A stretch of 64,000 bases of DNA from Anaerolineales bacterium (GTDB lineage Bacteria; Chloroflexota; Anaerolineae; Anaerolineales; Villigracilaceae): contig JADZCC010000013.1 in assembly GCA_020851785.1 (NCBI GenBank), forward strand, positions 39,370 to 103,369. The letters run 5' to 3'. Made by a program: the position numbers and the translations under genes. Under the pieces are notes generated by a model. That model made no database searches, had not been told where the DNA came from, and saw nothing but the letters and a program-made list of their open reading frames with translations. Each line of letters starts with the position of its first letter. Within the stretch, counting starts at the first letter, position 1. Below, in pieces: positions 52,206-60,024 of the stretch.

Positions 52206-53210
52206 TTATTTTCTACGCGGCTTATTTCTTTCAGGTTTGGGCGGAGAACCGGCCCCATCTTTTTTTGGCCAACTCTTTTTGACTGGCGCTTTGCGGGTTT
52301 CGTCTTTTTTCTGCCAATCCCGCTTGGCAGGCGGCCGGCCAGTCTCATCCTTTTTCGGCCAACTCTTTTTAGCCGTCGGCTTGCGGCCTTCATCCTTTTT
52401 TAGCCAGGGTTTCTTTTCAGTCGCGCCCGAATCCGCTTTATTTCTATTCCAAACTCTTTTAGCGGCAGGCTTCCTTGTGGGGTATGAAACTTTCGCGGCT
52501 GAACTTCCGCCTTTCAACTCGGTCACTTCTTCTTCGGTCAGGTAGCGCCATTCTTTAGGTTTCAAATTTCCCAGCCGCAGTGAGCCAATTCGCATACGGA
52601 TGATTTTGACCACCGGCAAGCCGAGCAATCTACCCGTCTCGCGGATTTGGCGCTTGCGGCCTTCGCCCATCACCACGCGCACCCAGGCGCCTTTTCCAGA
52701 AGTGGAAACAAAACGCACGTCGCAAGGCTGGGTTTGGTAGCCCTCCTCCAACATCACGCCCCGCCGCCAGGTGGCAAGTTGCTCTTCGTCTGGGCGGCGC
52801 GCCAACAAAACGCGATATTCCTTTTCATGCCCGTAGCGCGGATGCGTCAACTTGTTCGTCAAGTCGCCGTCGTTGGTCATCAAAATCAGGCCTTCGGAAT
52901 CAAAGTCCAAACGCCCCACCGGATACAAATGCCCGTCGAGCGGAATCAAATCCCGCACGGTTTGGCGTTCCTGATCCTCCGAAGCGGAGATGACGTTACG
53001 CGGCTTATACAACGCGATATACGTCAGCGCTTCCAGCTTCGGCAGGGCTTTGCCGTCCAGCGTCACCTTGTCAATGGACAAGTCCGCCTTTTGGCCAAGT
53101 TCCGCCACCTCCCCGTTCACGCGCACGCGCCCAGCGATGATGAACTCCTCACACGCGCGGCGCGAGCCATAACCCGCCTGCGCCAGTAATTTTTGAAGTC
53201 TCTCCTGCAT
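52206..53210 (-). CDS. rluB: 23S rRNA pseudouridine synthase (RluB-like) with repeat tail
   Basis: 334 residues: an S4 RNA-binding domain ('RLQKLLAQAGYGSRRACEEF'), then a RsuA/RluB-type catalytic domain with the Asp in 'PVGRLDFDSEGLILMTNDG', 'THPRYGHEKEYRV' and 'GRKRQIRETGRLLGLPV'. From about residue 250 a basic tail contains four 15-residue units of pattern [KR][KR]xWxKKDexxxxx ('KKSWPKKDETGRPPA', 'KRDWQKKDETRKAPV'), ending in Pro/Arg/Lys. The catalytic core converts a uridine in 23S rRNA to pseudouridine; the tail probably adds non-specific RNA binding. scpB lies three bases upstream. Confidence 0.9.
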   Translation of the reverse strand: MQERLQKLLAQAGYGSRRACEEFIIAGRVRVNGEVAELGQKADLSIDKVTLDGKALPKLEALTYIALYKPRNVISASEDQERQTVRDLIPLDGHLYPVGRLDFDSEGLILMTNDGDLTNKLTHPRYGHEKEYRVLLARRPDEEQLATWRRGVMLEEGYQTQPCDVRFVSTSGKGAWVRVVMGEGRKRQIRETGRLLGLPVVKIIRMRIGSLRLGNLKPKEWRYLTEEEVTELKGGSSAAKVSYPTRKPAAKRVWNRNKADSGATEKKPWLKKDEGRKPTAKKSWPKKDETGRPPAKRDWQKKDETRKAPVKKSWPKKDGAGSPPKPERNKPRRK

Positions 53211-53213
53211 GGC

Positions 53214-53795
53214 TTACCCTTTCAGCAACTCGTTATGTTCGCTTTCCACTTCTGTTTGCAAAACCAGCGGCGGCAGTTCGATGATGGAACTTAACCCAAA
53301 GTGTTGCAAAAACTCCGGCGAAGTGGAGTATAAAATCGGACGGCCCGGACCCTCCGCCCGCCCAGCTTCCTGAATCAGCCCCTTACTCAACAGGCTTTTC
53401 ATCATGCCGTCGCTGTTCACGCCGCGCACCGAATCGACATGCGGGCGCGTACACGGCTGTTGATAAGCGATGATCGCCAACGTCTCCAGCGCGGCGCGGC
53501 TTAAATGCGTCACCGCCTCCAAGCCAAGAAATTTCTCCACCAACGAAGCGCCTTCGGGCGCAGTCGTCATTTGCACGCGCCCGGCATTGCGTTGTAACCG
53601 CAAGCCGCGTTTGACCAGCGCTTCTTCCAATTCTTTCAAGCCTTTCTCCACCACGCTGGAACTGACCTCCAACGCCGCGGCCAACTGCGCGAGCGCCACC
53701 GGCTCGGCTGAAACAAACAACATCGCCTCCAGTTTGGCGGCAAGTGACAATTCAATTGCCGATTCCGGCGCGGGAATACTTTGTAATTCGCTCAT
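53214..53795 (-). CDS. scpB: Segregation and condensation protein B
   Basis: 193-residue kleisin partner of SMC-ScpAB with two winged helices: 'LAAKLEAMLFVSAEPVALAQ' and the C-terminal 'ETLAIIAYQQPCTRPHVDSV' followed by 'EAGRAEGPGRPILYSTSPEF'. It helps chromosome condensation and segregation. scpA is not beside it in this window. The rluB gene follows after three bases, a common bacterial arrangement. Divergent from the lipoprotein gene at 53837. Confidence 0.94.
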   Translation of the reverse strand: MSELQSIPAPESAIELSLAAKLEAMLFVSAEPVALAQLAAALEVSSSVVEKGLKELEEALVKRGLRLQRNAGRVQMTTAPEGASLVEKFLGLEAVTHLSRAALETLAIIAYQQPCTRPHVDSVRGVNSDGMMKSLLSKGLIQEAGRAEGPGRPILYSTSPEFLQHFGLSSIIELPPLVLQTEVESEHNELLKG

Positions 53796-53803
53796 GCTAT
53801 AAT
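53795..53803 (+). promoter_or_regulatory. Extended -10 promoter of lipoprotein gene
   Basis: TGCTATAAT is a TG-N extended -10 that overlaps the scpB start codon on the other strand and lies 33 bases before the ATG at 53837. Confidence 0.5.
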
Positions 53804-53836
53804 TGCTCCGCTTAAATTATTTTACAGGGTTATTCC

Positions 53837-54400
53837 ATGAATACAACCACAAAATTCCTACTCATCTTCAGCGCCTTCAGCGCTCTGGCTTGCTCCATTG
53901 CCGTGGGCGGGCCAGACTACCCCACGCAGGTCATCCCCACCTCGGCGGACGACATTGCCACCATGCAGGCCCAATTTGATTCAGCGTTAACTGCCGGAGC
54001 CGAATCTGGCGTGATTACGGTTCAAATCACTGAAGCGCAACTGACTTCATATCTCGCGCAAAAAATCCAAGCCCAAACCGACCCGCCGTTCACCGACCCG
54101 CAAGTCCTACTGCAAAACGGGCAAATTCAACTATACGGAAAAATCCAGCAAGGCTACTTCACGGCCAACATGCTGGTGACCATGAACGTGGGCGTGGACC
54201 CGGCCACGGGGCTACCCACTGTCAGCATCGCCACAGCAGATTTCGGCCCGGTGGATGCGCCCGAAGGCGTCACCAAGGCCATCGGCTCCGTCATCACCGA
54301 AGCCTTCATGGGTTCGCTGGGCCCGGTCGCCACCGGCATCCGCATTGAAACCATTTCGATTGCCGACGGCATACTGACTCTCACTGGAAGGATCAAATAG
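53837..54400 (+). CDS. Uncharacterised lipoprotein
   Basis: 187 residues. The signal ends in lipobox 'ALACS'. The mature protein has a stretch 'ITVQITEAQLTSYLAQKIQA' and then alternating beta strands ('NGQIQLYGKIQQGYFTANML'), a pattern resembling LmeA/YpmS-like lipid- or phospholipid-binding domains, but no firm family is recognised. It is followed 20 bases later by another lipoprotein gene, likely one operon. Confidence 0.65.
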   Translation: MNTTTKFLLIFSAFSALACSIAVGGPDYPTQVIPTSADDIATMQAQFDSALTAGAESGVITVQITEAQLTSYLAQKIQAQTDPPFTDPQVLLQNGQIQLYGKIQQGYFTANMLVTMNVGVDPATGLPTVSIATADFGPVDAPEGVTKAIGSVITEAFMGSLGPVATGIRIETISIADGILTLTGRIK

Positions 54401-54420
54401 CGGACGGATTATACCGCGAC

Positions 54421-56010
54421 ATGCGCCCGCTCCCACCTCGCCCCGGTCTGCTCGCTTATCTATTGGCATTTTCCCTGCTGATGGTTTCCTGTCGCTCGCC
54501 ACAAATTAACGACGAGATGACCATCACCATCAACACAGACGGAACGTCTGCGTCAGTGAAAGTTCCATCGGGCAGTACGGTAACGCAGGCCTTGCAAAGC
54601 GCGGGCATTACCCCGGGAAGTCTGGACCGCTCCGAACCGCCGTTTTATGCCATCCTCACAGACGGCGATGTGATTCACCTGACCCGCGTGGAAGAAGTTT
54701 TTGAAACTGAACAAGTCGTTGTGCCGTATGAAAGGCAACTCGTCCGCAATGAAACCCTGCCCGAAGGCGAAACCCGCCTGGTGCAAGCCGGGATTAACGG
54801 CTCGCAAGAAGTGACCTATCGCCGCATCCTCGAAAACGGCGTAGAGGTCAGCAAAAACGCAGTCAAGACCGTCGTCTTAACCGAAGCCTTGCCGGAAATT
54901 GTAATGGTCGGCGCGCAAGCCTCATTTACGCCGCTGAACATCCCCGGCTCGTTGGTGTATCTGGCAGGCGGCAACGCCTGGATTATGGAAGGCTCCACCG
55001 CCAACCGCCGATTAATCGTCAGCACGGGAGATTTGGACGGGCGTATCTTTTCCCTTTCCCCCAACGGCGAATATTTAATCTTCACGCGCAAATCCAAGAA
55101 ACCTTTGGATGAAGAAATTAACACGCTCTGGGCCGTGCGCACGAAAAACATCGAACCCAAACCGATCTGGTTGCAGGCCTATAACGTCGTGCATTTTGCA
55201 GGCTGGATTCCGGGGACGAACTCCATCGCCTACTCCACTGTGGAGCCGCGAAGCGCGGCCCCCGGCTGGCAGGCCAACAACGATCTATACCGCGTCAGCG
55301 TCACCGGCGGAAGCCCGCGCAAATTATTGGACGCCAACAGCGGCGGCGTGTATGGCTGGTGGGGCATGTCCTTCGCCTTCTCAGCGGACGGCCGCCTGGC
55401 CTACGCCAGACCCGATCAAGTGGGTCTCGTGGATCAGGATGGCGGCTACCTCAAGCCGTTGGCCAACCTCACGCCATTGAACACCCACAGCGATTGGGCC
55501 TGGATTCCGCCGCTGGCCTGGGGAAGCGACAACAAAACTTTATATTATGTTTCGCACGCGCCCGCGCCCGCGCCCATTACCAACGAAGAGTCGCCCTTCT
55601 TTGACCTCTCCGCGTACTCCTTCAGCAATGACGCAGACGTGTCCGCGATGGTCGGCTCCACCGGCATGTTTGCGTATCCGTCCGCCTCGCCGCTTCAGCC
55701 GGATGGGCGCGAGCGCAGTTTTCAGGTGGCCTATTTACAGGCGATCTTCATCGAACAAAGCGAAACCAGCCGCTACCGATTAATGGTCATGGATCGGGAC
55801 GGGTCCAACGCCCGGGCCTTGTTCCCACCGGCAGACGCGAGCGGCATCGAGCCGCAAACGCCAGTCTGGTCGCCCGCCCCGCTGGAAGGGCAAAGCGAAA
55901 ATTTTATTGCGGTCAGTTATCAGGGCAATTTGTGGCTGGTAAACAGCGCAAACGGCACAGCCTATCAAGTCACCGGCGACGGGTTAATCAGCCGGATGGA
56001 TTGGAAATAA
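54421..56010 (+). CDS. Lipoprotein with DUF348-like, G5 and beta-propeller domains
   Basis: 529 residues. Lipobox 'LMVSCRS' (C24). Then a ubiquitin-like DUF348 segment ('TITINTDGTSASVKVPSGST', about 33-75), a G5 domain (about 90-165; 'EETQ/RQLVRNETLPEGETRL'-like with 'VTYRRILENGVEV'), and a TolB/WD40-like propeller (170-529) with repeated 'SPNGEYLIFTRKSK'-type blades. G5 and DUF348 domains are common in cell-wall-binding and resuscitation factors; fusion to a propeller suggests a surface protein binding glycan or peptides. No catalytic residues are recognised. Confidence 0.8.
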   Translation: MRPLPPRPGLLAYLLAFSLLMVSCRSPQINDEMTITINTDGTSASVKVPSGSTVTQALQSAGITPGSLDRSEPPFYAILTDGDVIHLTRVEEVFETEQVVVPYERQLVRNETLPEGETRLVQAGINGSQEVTYRRILENGVEVSKNAVKTVVLTEALPEIVMVGAQASFTPLNIPGSLVYLAGGNAWIMEGSTANRRLIVSTGDLDGRIFSLSPNGEYLIFTRKSKKPLDEEINTLWAVRTKNIEPKPIWLQAYNVVHFAGWIPGTNSIAYSTVEPRSAAPGWQANNDLYRVSVTGGSPRKLLDANSGGVYGWWGMSFAFSADGRLAYARPDQVGLVDQDGGYLKPLANLTPLNTHSDWAWIPPLAWGSDNKTLYYVSHAPAPAPITNEESPFFDLSAYSFSNDADVSAMVGSTGMFAYPSASPLQPDGRERSFQVAYLQAIFIEQSETSRYRLMVMDRDGSNARALFPPADASGIEPQTPVWSPAPLEGQSENFIAVSYQGNLWLVNSANGTAYQVTGDGLISRMDWK

Positions 56011-56031
56011 AAAAATGAACACAGAGGCATT

Positions 56032-56991
56032 ATGCGAATTTTAATCACCGGCGCGGCAGGTTTTCTCGGCTCTCATCTCAGCGACAAATTACTCGGCGAC
56101 GGACATGAAGTCATCGGCATGGATAATTTCATCACCGGCAACTCGGATAACATCGCGCATTTGGCGGGGAATGAAAAATTCACCTTCTACAAACGCGATA
56201 TTTCAAATTACATTTTCGTGCCGGAAAAAGTGGATGCCATCCTCCACTTTGCCTCGCCCGCCAGCCCCAACCCGCAATCCAAATCGGGTTACTTCAACCT
56301 GCCGATTCAAACCATGAAGGCGGGAGCGCTCGGCACGCACAACTGCCTTGGCATTGCGCGCGCCCACAACGCCAAATTTTTGCTGGCTTCCACCAGCGAA
56401 ATTTACGGCGACCCGCTGGTTCATCCGCAAACGGAAGATTACGCCGGCAACGTGGACCCGGTTGGCGCGCGGGCCGTGTACGATGAAGCCAAGCGCTTCG
56501 CCGAATCGCTGACCATGGCTTATCACCGCTTTCACGGCGTCAACACCAGCATCGTCCGCATCTTCAACACTTACGGCCCACGCATGGATTTAGAAGATGG
56601 CCGCGCCCTACCCAACCTGCTGAAACAGGCTCTGCTCAACCAGCCGTTAACCGTGTATGGCAACGGAAGCCAGACACGCTCCTTCTGTTACGTGGACGAC
56701 CTCGTGGATGGCATCGTCAAACTGCTTTATTCCAGCGAGCATCTTCCCGTCAACATTGGCAATCCGGTTGAAATGACCATCCTCCAATTTGCCGAAGCAA
56801 TTAACAAAATTACCGGCAACCCGGCCGGAATCACCTTCGTGGAAGATGCGCGGAGCGCGCGCGACCCGCAACAACGCCAGCCGAACATCTCCCGCGCCAA
56901 AGAAATCTTAAACTGGGAGCCAAAGATCAACCTGGAAGAAGGCATTCGCAAGACCATCCCGTTCTTCAAAAGCAAACTGGGCCTCGCATGA
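56032..56991 (+). CDS. UDP-glucuronate decarboxylase (UDP-xylose synthase)
   Basis: 319-residue SDR that converts UDP-glucuronate to UDP-xylose with bound NAD. Motifs: '[17 protein letters not shown]' (NAD binding), '[10 protein letters not shown]' and '[20 protein letters not shown]', typical of UXS, with catalytic 'YDEAKRFAE' (YxxxK) and '[10 protein letters not shown]'. An AGAGG site precedes the ATG. It opens a run of glycan-related genes; the overlapping GtrA gene follows (four bases). Confidence 0.92.
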   Translation: MRILITGAAGFLGSHLSDKLLGDGHEVIGMDNFITGNSDNIAHLAGNEKFTFYKRDISNYIFVPEKVDAILHFASPASPNPQSKSGYFNLPIQTMKAGALGTHNCLGIARAHNAKFLLASTSEIYGDPLVHPQTEDYAGNVDPVGARAVYDEAKRFAESLTMAYHRFHGVNTSIVRIFNTYGPRMDLEDGRALPNLLKQALLNQPLTVYGNGSQTRSFCYVDDLVDGIVKLLYSSEHLPVNIGNPVEMTILQFAEAINKITGNPAGITFVEDARSARDPQQRQPNISRAKEILNWEPKINLEEGIRKTIPFFKSKLGLA

Positions 56992-57464
56992 AAGTTAAAC
57001 CCACCAAGGAGCAAAAGCGCTTTGTCAAATTCGCCCTCGTGGGTTCATTGGGCGCGGTGATTGACTTTAGCGTGATGAACCTGCTCACCCATTTATTTAA
57101 CCTGTCGCTGGTTTTCGCGGGGACGATTTCCTTCGCCTGCGCGGTGGTGAGCAACTTCATCTGGCATCGCCATTGGACGTATCCCGAATCGCGTTCGCGC
57201 CATTTGGTCAGCCAGTTGGGAATGTTCTTTCTCGTCAACCTGGCGGGCGTGGCCATTCGCCTGCCCATTCTCAAATATGTGGAGCCGCAGGTTTTAAACT
57301 TAATCGAAAAAGTCTTTCACTCCACTTATCTCACCGCCGACTTCTACGCCCGCAACTTAACCCTGGCGGCGGCTGTCGGAATTGTAATGTTGTGGAACTT
57401 CTTCGTAAATCGCTACTGGACGTATAATGACGTGGACGGTTATCACGACGAGGTAAAAGCATGA
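56988..57464 (+). CDS. GtrA family membrane protein
   Basis: 158 residues with four hydrophobic helices and the GtrA motifs '[20 protein letters not shown]', '[16 protein letters not shown]' and '[14 protein letters not shown]'. GtrA proteins are thought to flip or help transfer polyprenyl-phosphate sugars. The ATG overlaps the end of the decarboxylase gene, and its end overlaps the next gene by four bases. Confidence 0.9.
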   Translation: MKVKPTKEQKRFVKFALVGSLGAVIDFSVMNLLTHLFNLSLVFAGTISFACAVVSNFIWHRHWTYPESRSRHLVSQLGMFFLVNLAGVAIRLPILKYVEPQVLNLIEKVFHSTYLTADFYARNLTLAAAVGIVMLWNFFVNRYWTYNDVDGYHDEVKA

Positions 57465-57844
57465 GCGCTCCCAAACTTTCCACTTTAATTCCCGTTTACA
57501 CCACCCGCGGCGACGCGGAAGCCTTTATCGTCTATCCCTATCTCTATAACCGCACCGGAGATTGGATCGGCTTCATTACGCCTAAAAAGGAAGTCTATTC
57601 GGTGATGGGCTATTACGTCGGCACGCTCACCAACGACCCGCGCATCGTCCGCAAGCGCGCCACCAGCACGCTTCGCCCGCGCCTGAAACCGCCGCCCAAG
57701 CCGCAAAAAGTCTATCCACCCGCCACCGTTCCGCTGGGGCCGATGATGGGCGATTTATCGCTCTCACTGGTGGATGTTTTGATGGACGAACCGGAAAGAC
57801 TACACCCCGTCGACTCTGGCGAACAACGCCAAGATATGGACTAA
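57461..57844 (+). CDS. 4-fold beta-flower-like small protein
   Basis: 127 residues. The N-terminal 75 residues ('YTTRGDAEAFIVYPYLYN', 'GDWIGFITPKKEVYSVMGYY') show short repeated beta units with Gly/Tyr/Trp turns of the 4-fold beta-flower type, found in many uncharacterised bacterial proteins. The C-terminus is Pro/Lys rich and disordered. It is translationally coupled to the GtrA gene. No function is known. Confidence 0.65.
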   Translation: MSAPKLSTLIPVYTTRGDAEAFIVYPYLYNRTGDWIGFITPKKEVYSVMGYYVGTLTNDPRIVRKRATSTLRPRLKPPPKPQKVYPPATVPLGPMMGDLSLSLVDVLMDEPERLHPVDSGEQRQDMD

Positions 57845-57904
57845 AAGCGCCAAAGCTGAAAAAATGAGTCAGTAACTCATCTCGCGCGCCGTCAAGTCCG
57901 AGTC

Positions 57905-57937
57905 CCCTCTCCCCATGGGAGAGGGTGAGGGTGAGGG
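57905..57937. repeat. Palindromic CCCTCTCCC element with TGAGGG tandem
   Basis: CCCTCTCCC (57905-57913) and GGGAGAGGG (57917-57925) form a 9-base hairpin with a CAT loop, followed by two TGAGGG units (57926-57937). This is a common intergenic REP-like motif; here it lies between the beta-flower gene and the thioesterase promoter and may act as a terminator. Confidence 0.65.
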
Positions 57938-58013
57938 AGAACTTACTAAAAACCGCACCAACCCACAGGGCGGAGCGCGGCGTTTCCAGCCTTTATAGAA
58001 TGCCCACGCTGGG

Positions 58014-58019
58014 TATAAT
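58014..58019 (+). promoter_or_regulatory. -10 box of thioesterase gene, probably leaderless
   Basis: TATAAT within GGGTATAAT is followed by six bases (ATCCCC) and the ATG at 58026. No Shine-Dalgarno. Confidence 0.55.
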
Positions 58020-58025
58020 ATCCCC

Positions 58026-58490
58026 ATGACAGAATCAAAACCCATTAGCGCCTCTCGAATTCAAATCTCGCAACTCATGCACCTGGAACACGCCAACCTG
58101 CTCGGCAACGTGCATGGCGGTTGGATTATGAAACTGGTGGACGAAGCTGGCGCGCTGGCGTGTATGCGCCACGCGCAATGCAAAGTCGTCACCGTCGCCA
58201 TCGACTCGATGACCTTTCGCAACCCAATTCGGATTGGCGATCTGGTCATCTTAAACGCCGAAGTTTCCTACACCGGCAGGACCTCCATGGAAACCGAAGT
58301 TAAGGTGACCGCCGAAAACCCCATCACCGGCGAACAAACCCTCACCAACACCGCCTATCTCGTCTATGTCGCTTTGGACGATCACGGCAAACCGCAACCG
58401 GTGCCGCCACTGCTGGCCGAAACCAAAGCTCAAAAAGAACGCATGGAGCAAGCCAAAGCCCGCCAGCAATATCGTCTCGCCCAAAAGTAA
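58026..58490 (+). CDS. Acyl-CoA thioesterase, hotdog fold (YciA/ACOT type)
   Basis: 154 residues hydrolysing acyl-CoA to free acid and CoA. Family motifs are 'HLEHANLLGNVHGGWIMKLV' with the conserved Asn and His-Gly-Gly, 'DEAGALACMRHA' with the catalytic Asp, and 'VSYTGRTSMETEVKV'. The length is normal. It lies three bases before the GT39-like gene, so the two are probably co-transcribed. Confidence 0.92.
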   Translation: MTESKPISASRIQISQLMHLEHANLLGNVHGGWIMKLVDEAGALACMRHAQCKVVTVAIDSMTFRNPIRIGDLVILNAEVSYTGRTSMETEVKVTAENPITGEQTLTNTAYLVYVALDDHGKPQPVPPLLAETKAQKERMEQAKARQQYRLAQK

Positions 58491-58493
58491 TTC

Positions 58494-60023
58494 ATGCCTA
58501 AATTTCGCGAGCTTCCGTTCTATTTCCTTTTAAGCGTTTTATTTTTAGCCGGGCTTTTCACCTTCAAAGATTACGGTTTGTCGTGGGACGAGCCGCTCTA
58601 TTACGATTACGGCAAATCCTCGTATTACGTTTATTCCATTCCTGCGCGACTGGCTGGCGATTTTGAGATCGAAAAATCTTTTGGCAAATCGCCCAACGAC
58701 CATGTGACGCGCGGCCCGGCCTATCTTTTGTTGGCCGGGCTGGTTGAAGGCCTGCTCGAAAAATTCAATTTGGACATGGCTTCCGCCTGGCATTTGACCA
58801 ACTTCCTGACTTATCTCGTCGGGTTGACATTTTTCTACGCCCTCGCACGCCACTGGCTGGACCCGTGGCCGGCCACGCTTTCAACGGCATTTTTCGCCAC
58901 CCAACCCGTCCTCTGGAATCACGCCTTCATCAACCCCAAAGACATGCCCTTTGCGGCCTTCTTCCTCATCAGCATGTTCCTCGGCCTGCGCATGATTGAC
59001 GCCTGGGACGAAAAGCCAAACTGGCCTACCGCTATTTTGGCGGGCTTCTTCCTCGGCGTCACCACTTCGATTCGTTTCATCGCCCCCTATATCGTTTTTT
59101 TATTGGCCGTTTACTTCGTCACCAAAAGAAATTGGAAAAACGTCTGGCTATTTCTCCCTTACGGAGTCAGCGCCATCGTCGCGATGATTGTCCTATGGCC
59201 TTTCTTATGGAGCAACCCAATCGAGAAATTCCTCTTCACGCTGAAAGCCATGTCTGAAACTTCCGCCAATTTGAAGATGCTTTTCATGGGCCGGGAATTT
59301 TCTGGTTACGATCTACCGCGCCGATACATTCCCACCCTCTTTGCGACCACCTTCACCGAACCCACCTGGATTTTGTTTTTAATCGGGCTGGTCGCAGTTT
59401 TTCGTCAAAGCCTGCAACGCCTTTTAGAATGGAAACAGCTACTCGTCATTTTCCTCTGGTTCGGAATTGTCTGCGCCTTGCTGGTCGGCCTCAACCCGCC
59501 CAACGCGGATGGCTACCGCCATTATCTCTTCATCCTGCCGCCGGTCTTCATCTTTGTCGGGTTTGGTCTGAATGAAATTTTCAAACGGATTAAACTCAAC
59601 TGGCTCAACCTTGCCATTGCCGCCGCGCTTTTATTGCCCGCCATTTACAACATCCTGCGCCTTCATCCCTACGAATACGCCTACTACAACTCCCTGCTCG
59701 GCGGAACGCGCTCCGCATTTCGCAGTTATGAAACGGATTACTGGCTGACTTGTTACAAAGAAGCCGTGGAGCGCTTCAATCAACAAGCTGAAGAAAACGC
59801 CGTCCTCTTTGTCAAACGCGAACCGTACATCGCCGCCTATTATGCGCGGACGGATCTTTCCGTCCGCGATTTTCGCACGGAATTCAACCAAGCCCGTTCC
59901 GGCGATTACCTGCTCGTCAATTCACGCCTAAATGAAGATTTGAAAACCCTGAAAGACGCGCCGGTGATTTTAGAGGTTGGCCGCGCAGGCGCGACGTTTT
60001 GCGTCATCAAACAAGTTCACTAA
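58494..60023 (+). CDS. GT39/PMT-like membrane glycosyltransferase
   Basis: 509-residue GT-C protein with about ten hydrophobic helices. The first loop has the acidic motif 'DYGLSWDEPLYYDYGKSS', typical of GT39/ArnT-like enzymes that use polyprenyl-phosphate sugars, and 'AFINPKDMPFAAFFLISM' is the second conserved loop. The C-terminus is a soluble extracytoplasmic part. It probably adds a sugar to a surface polymer or protein; the acceptor is unknown. Confidence 0.78.
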   Translation: MPKFRELPFYFLLSVLFLAGLFTFKDYGLSWDEPLYYDYGKSSYYVYSIPARLAGDFEIEKSFGKSPNDHVTRGPAYLLLAGLVEGLLEKFNLDMASAWHLTNFLTYLVGLTFFYALARHWLDPWPATLSTAFFATQPVLWNHAFINPKDMPFAAFFLISMFLGLRMIDAWDEKPNWPTAILAGFFLGVTTSIRFIAPYIVFLLAVYFVTKRNWKNVWLFLPYGVSAIVAMIVLWPFLWSNPIEKFLFTLKAMSETSANLKMLFMGREFSGYDLPRRYIPTLFATTFTEPTWILFLIGLVAVFRQSLQRLLEWKQLLVIFLWFGIVCALLVGLNPPNADGYRHYLFILPPVFIFVGFGLNEIFKRIKLNWLNLAIAAALLLPAIYNILRLHPYEYAYYNSLLGGTRSAFRSYETDYWLTCYKEAVERFNQQAEENAVLFVKREPYIAAYYARTDLSVRDFRTEFNQARSGDYLLVNSRLNEDLKTLKDAPVILEVGRAGATFCVIKQVH

Positions 60024-60024
60024 C

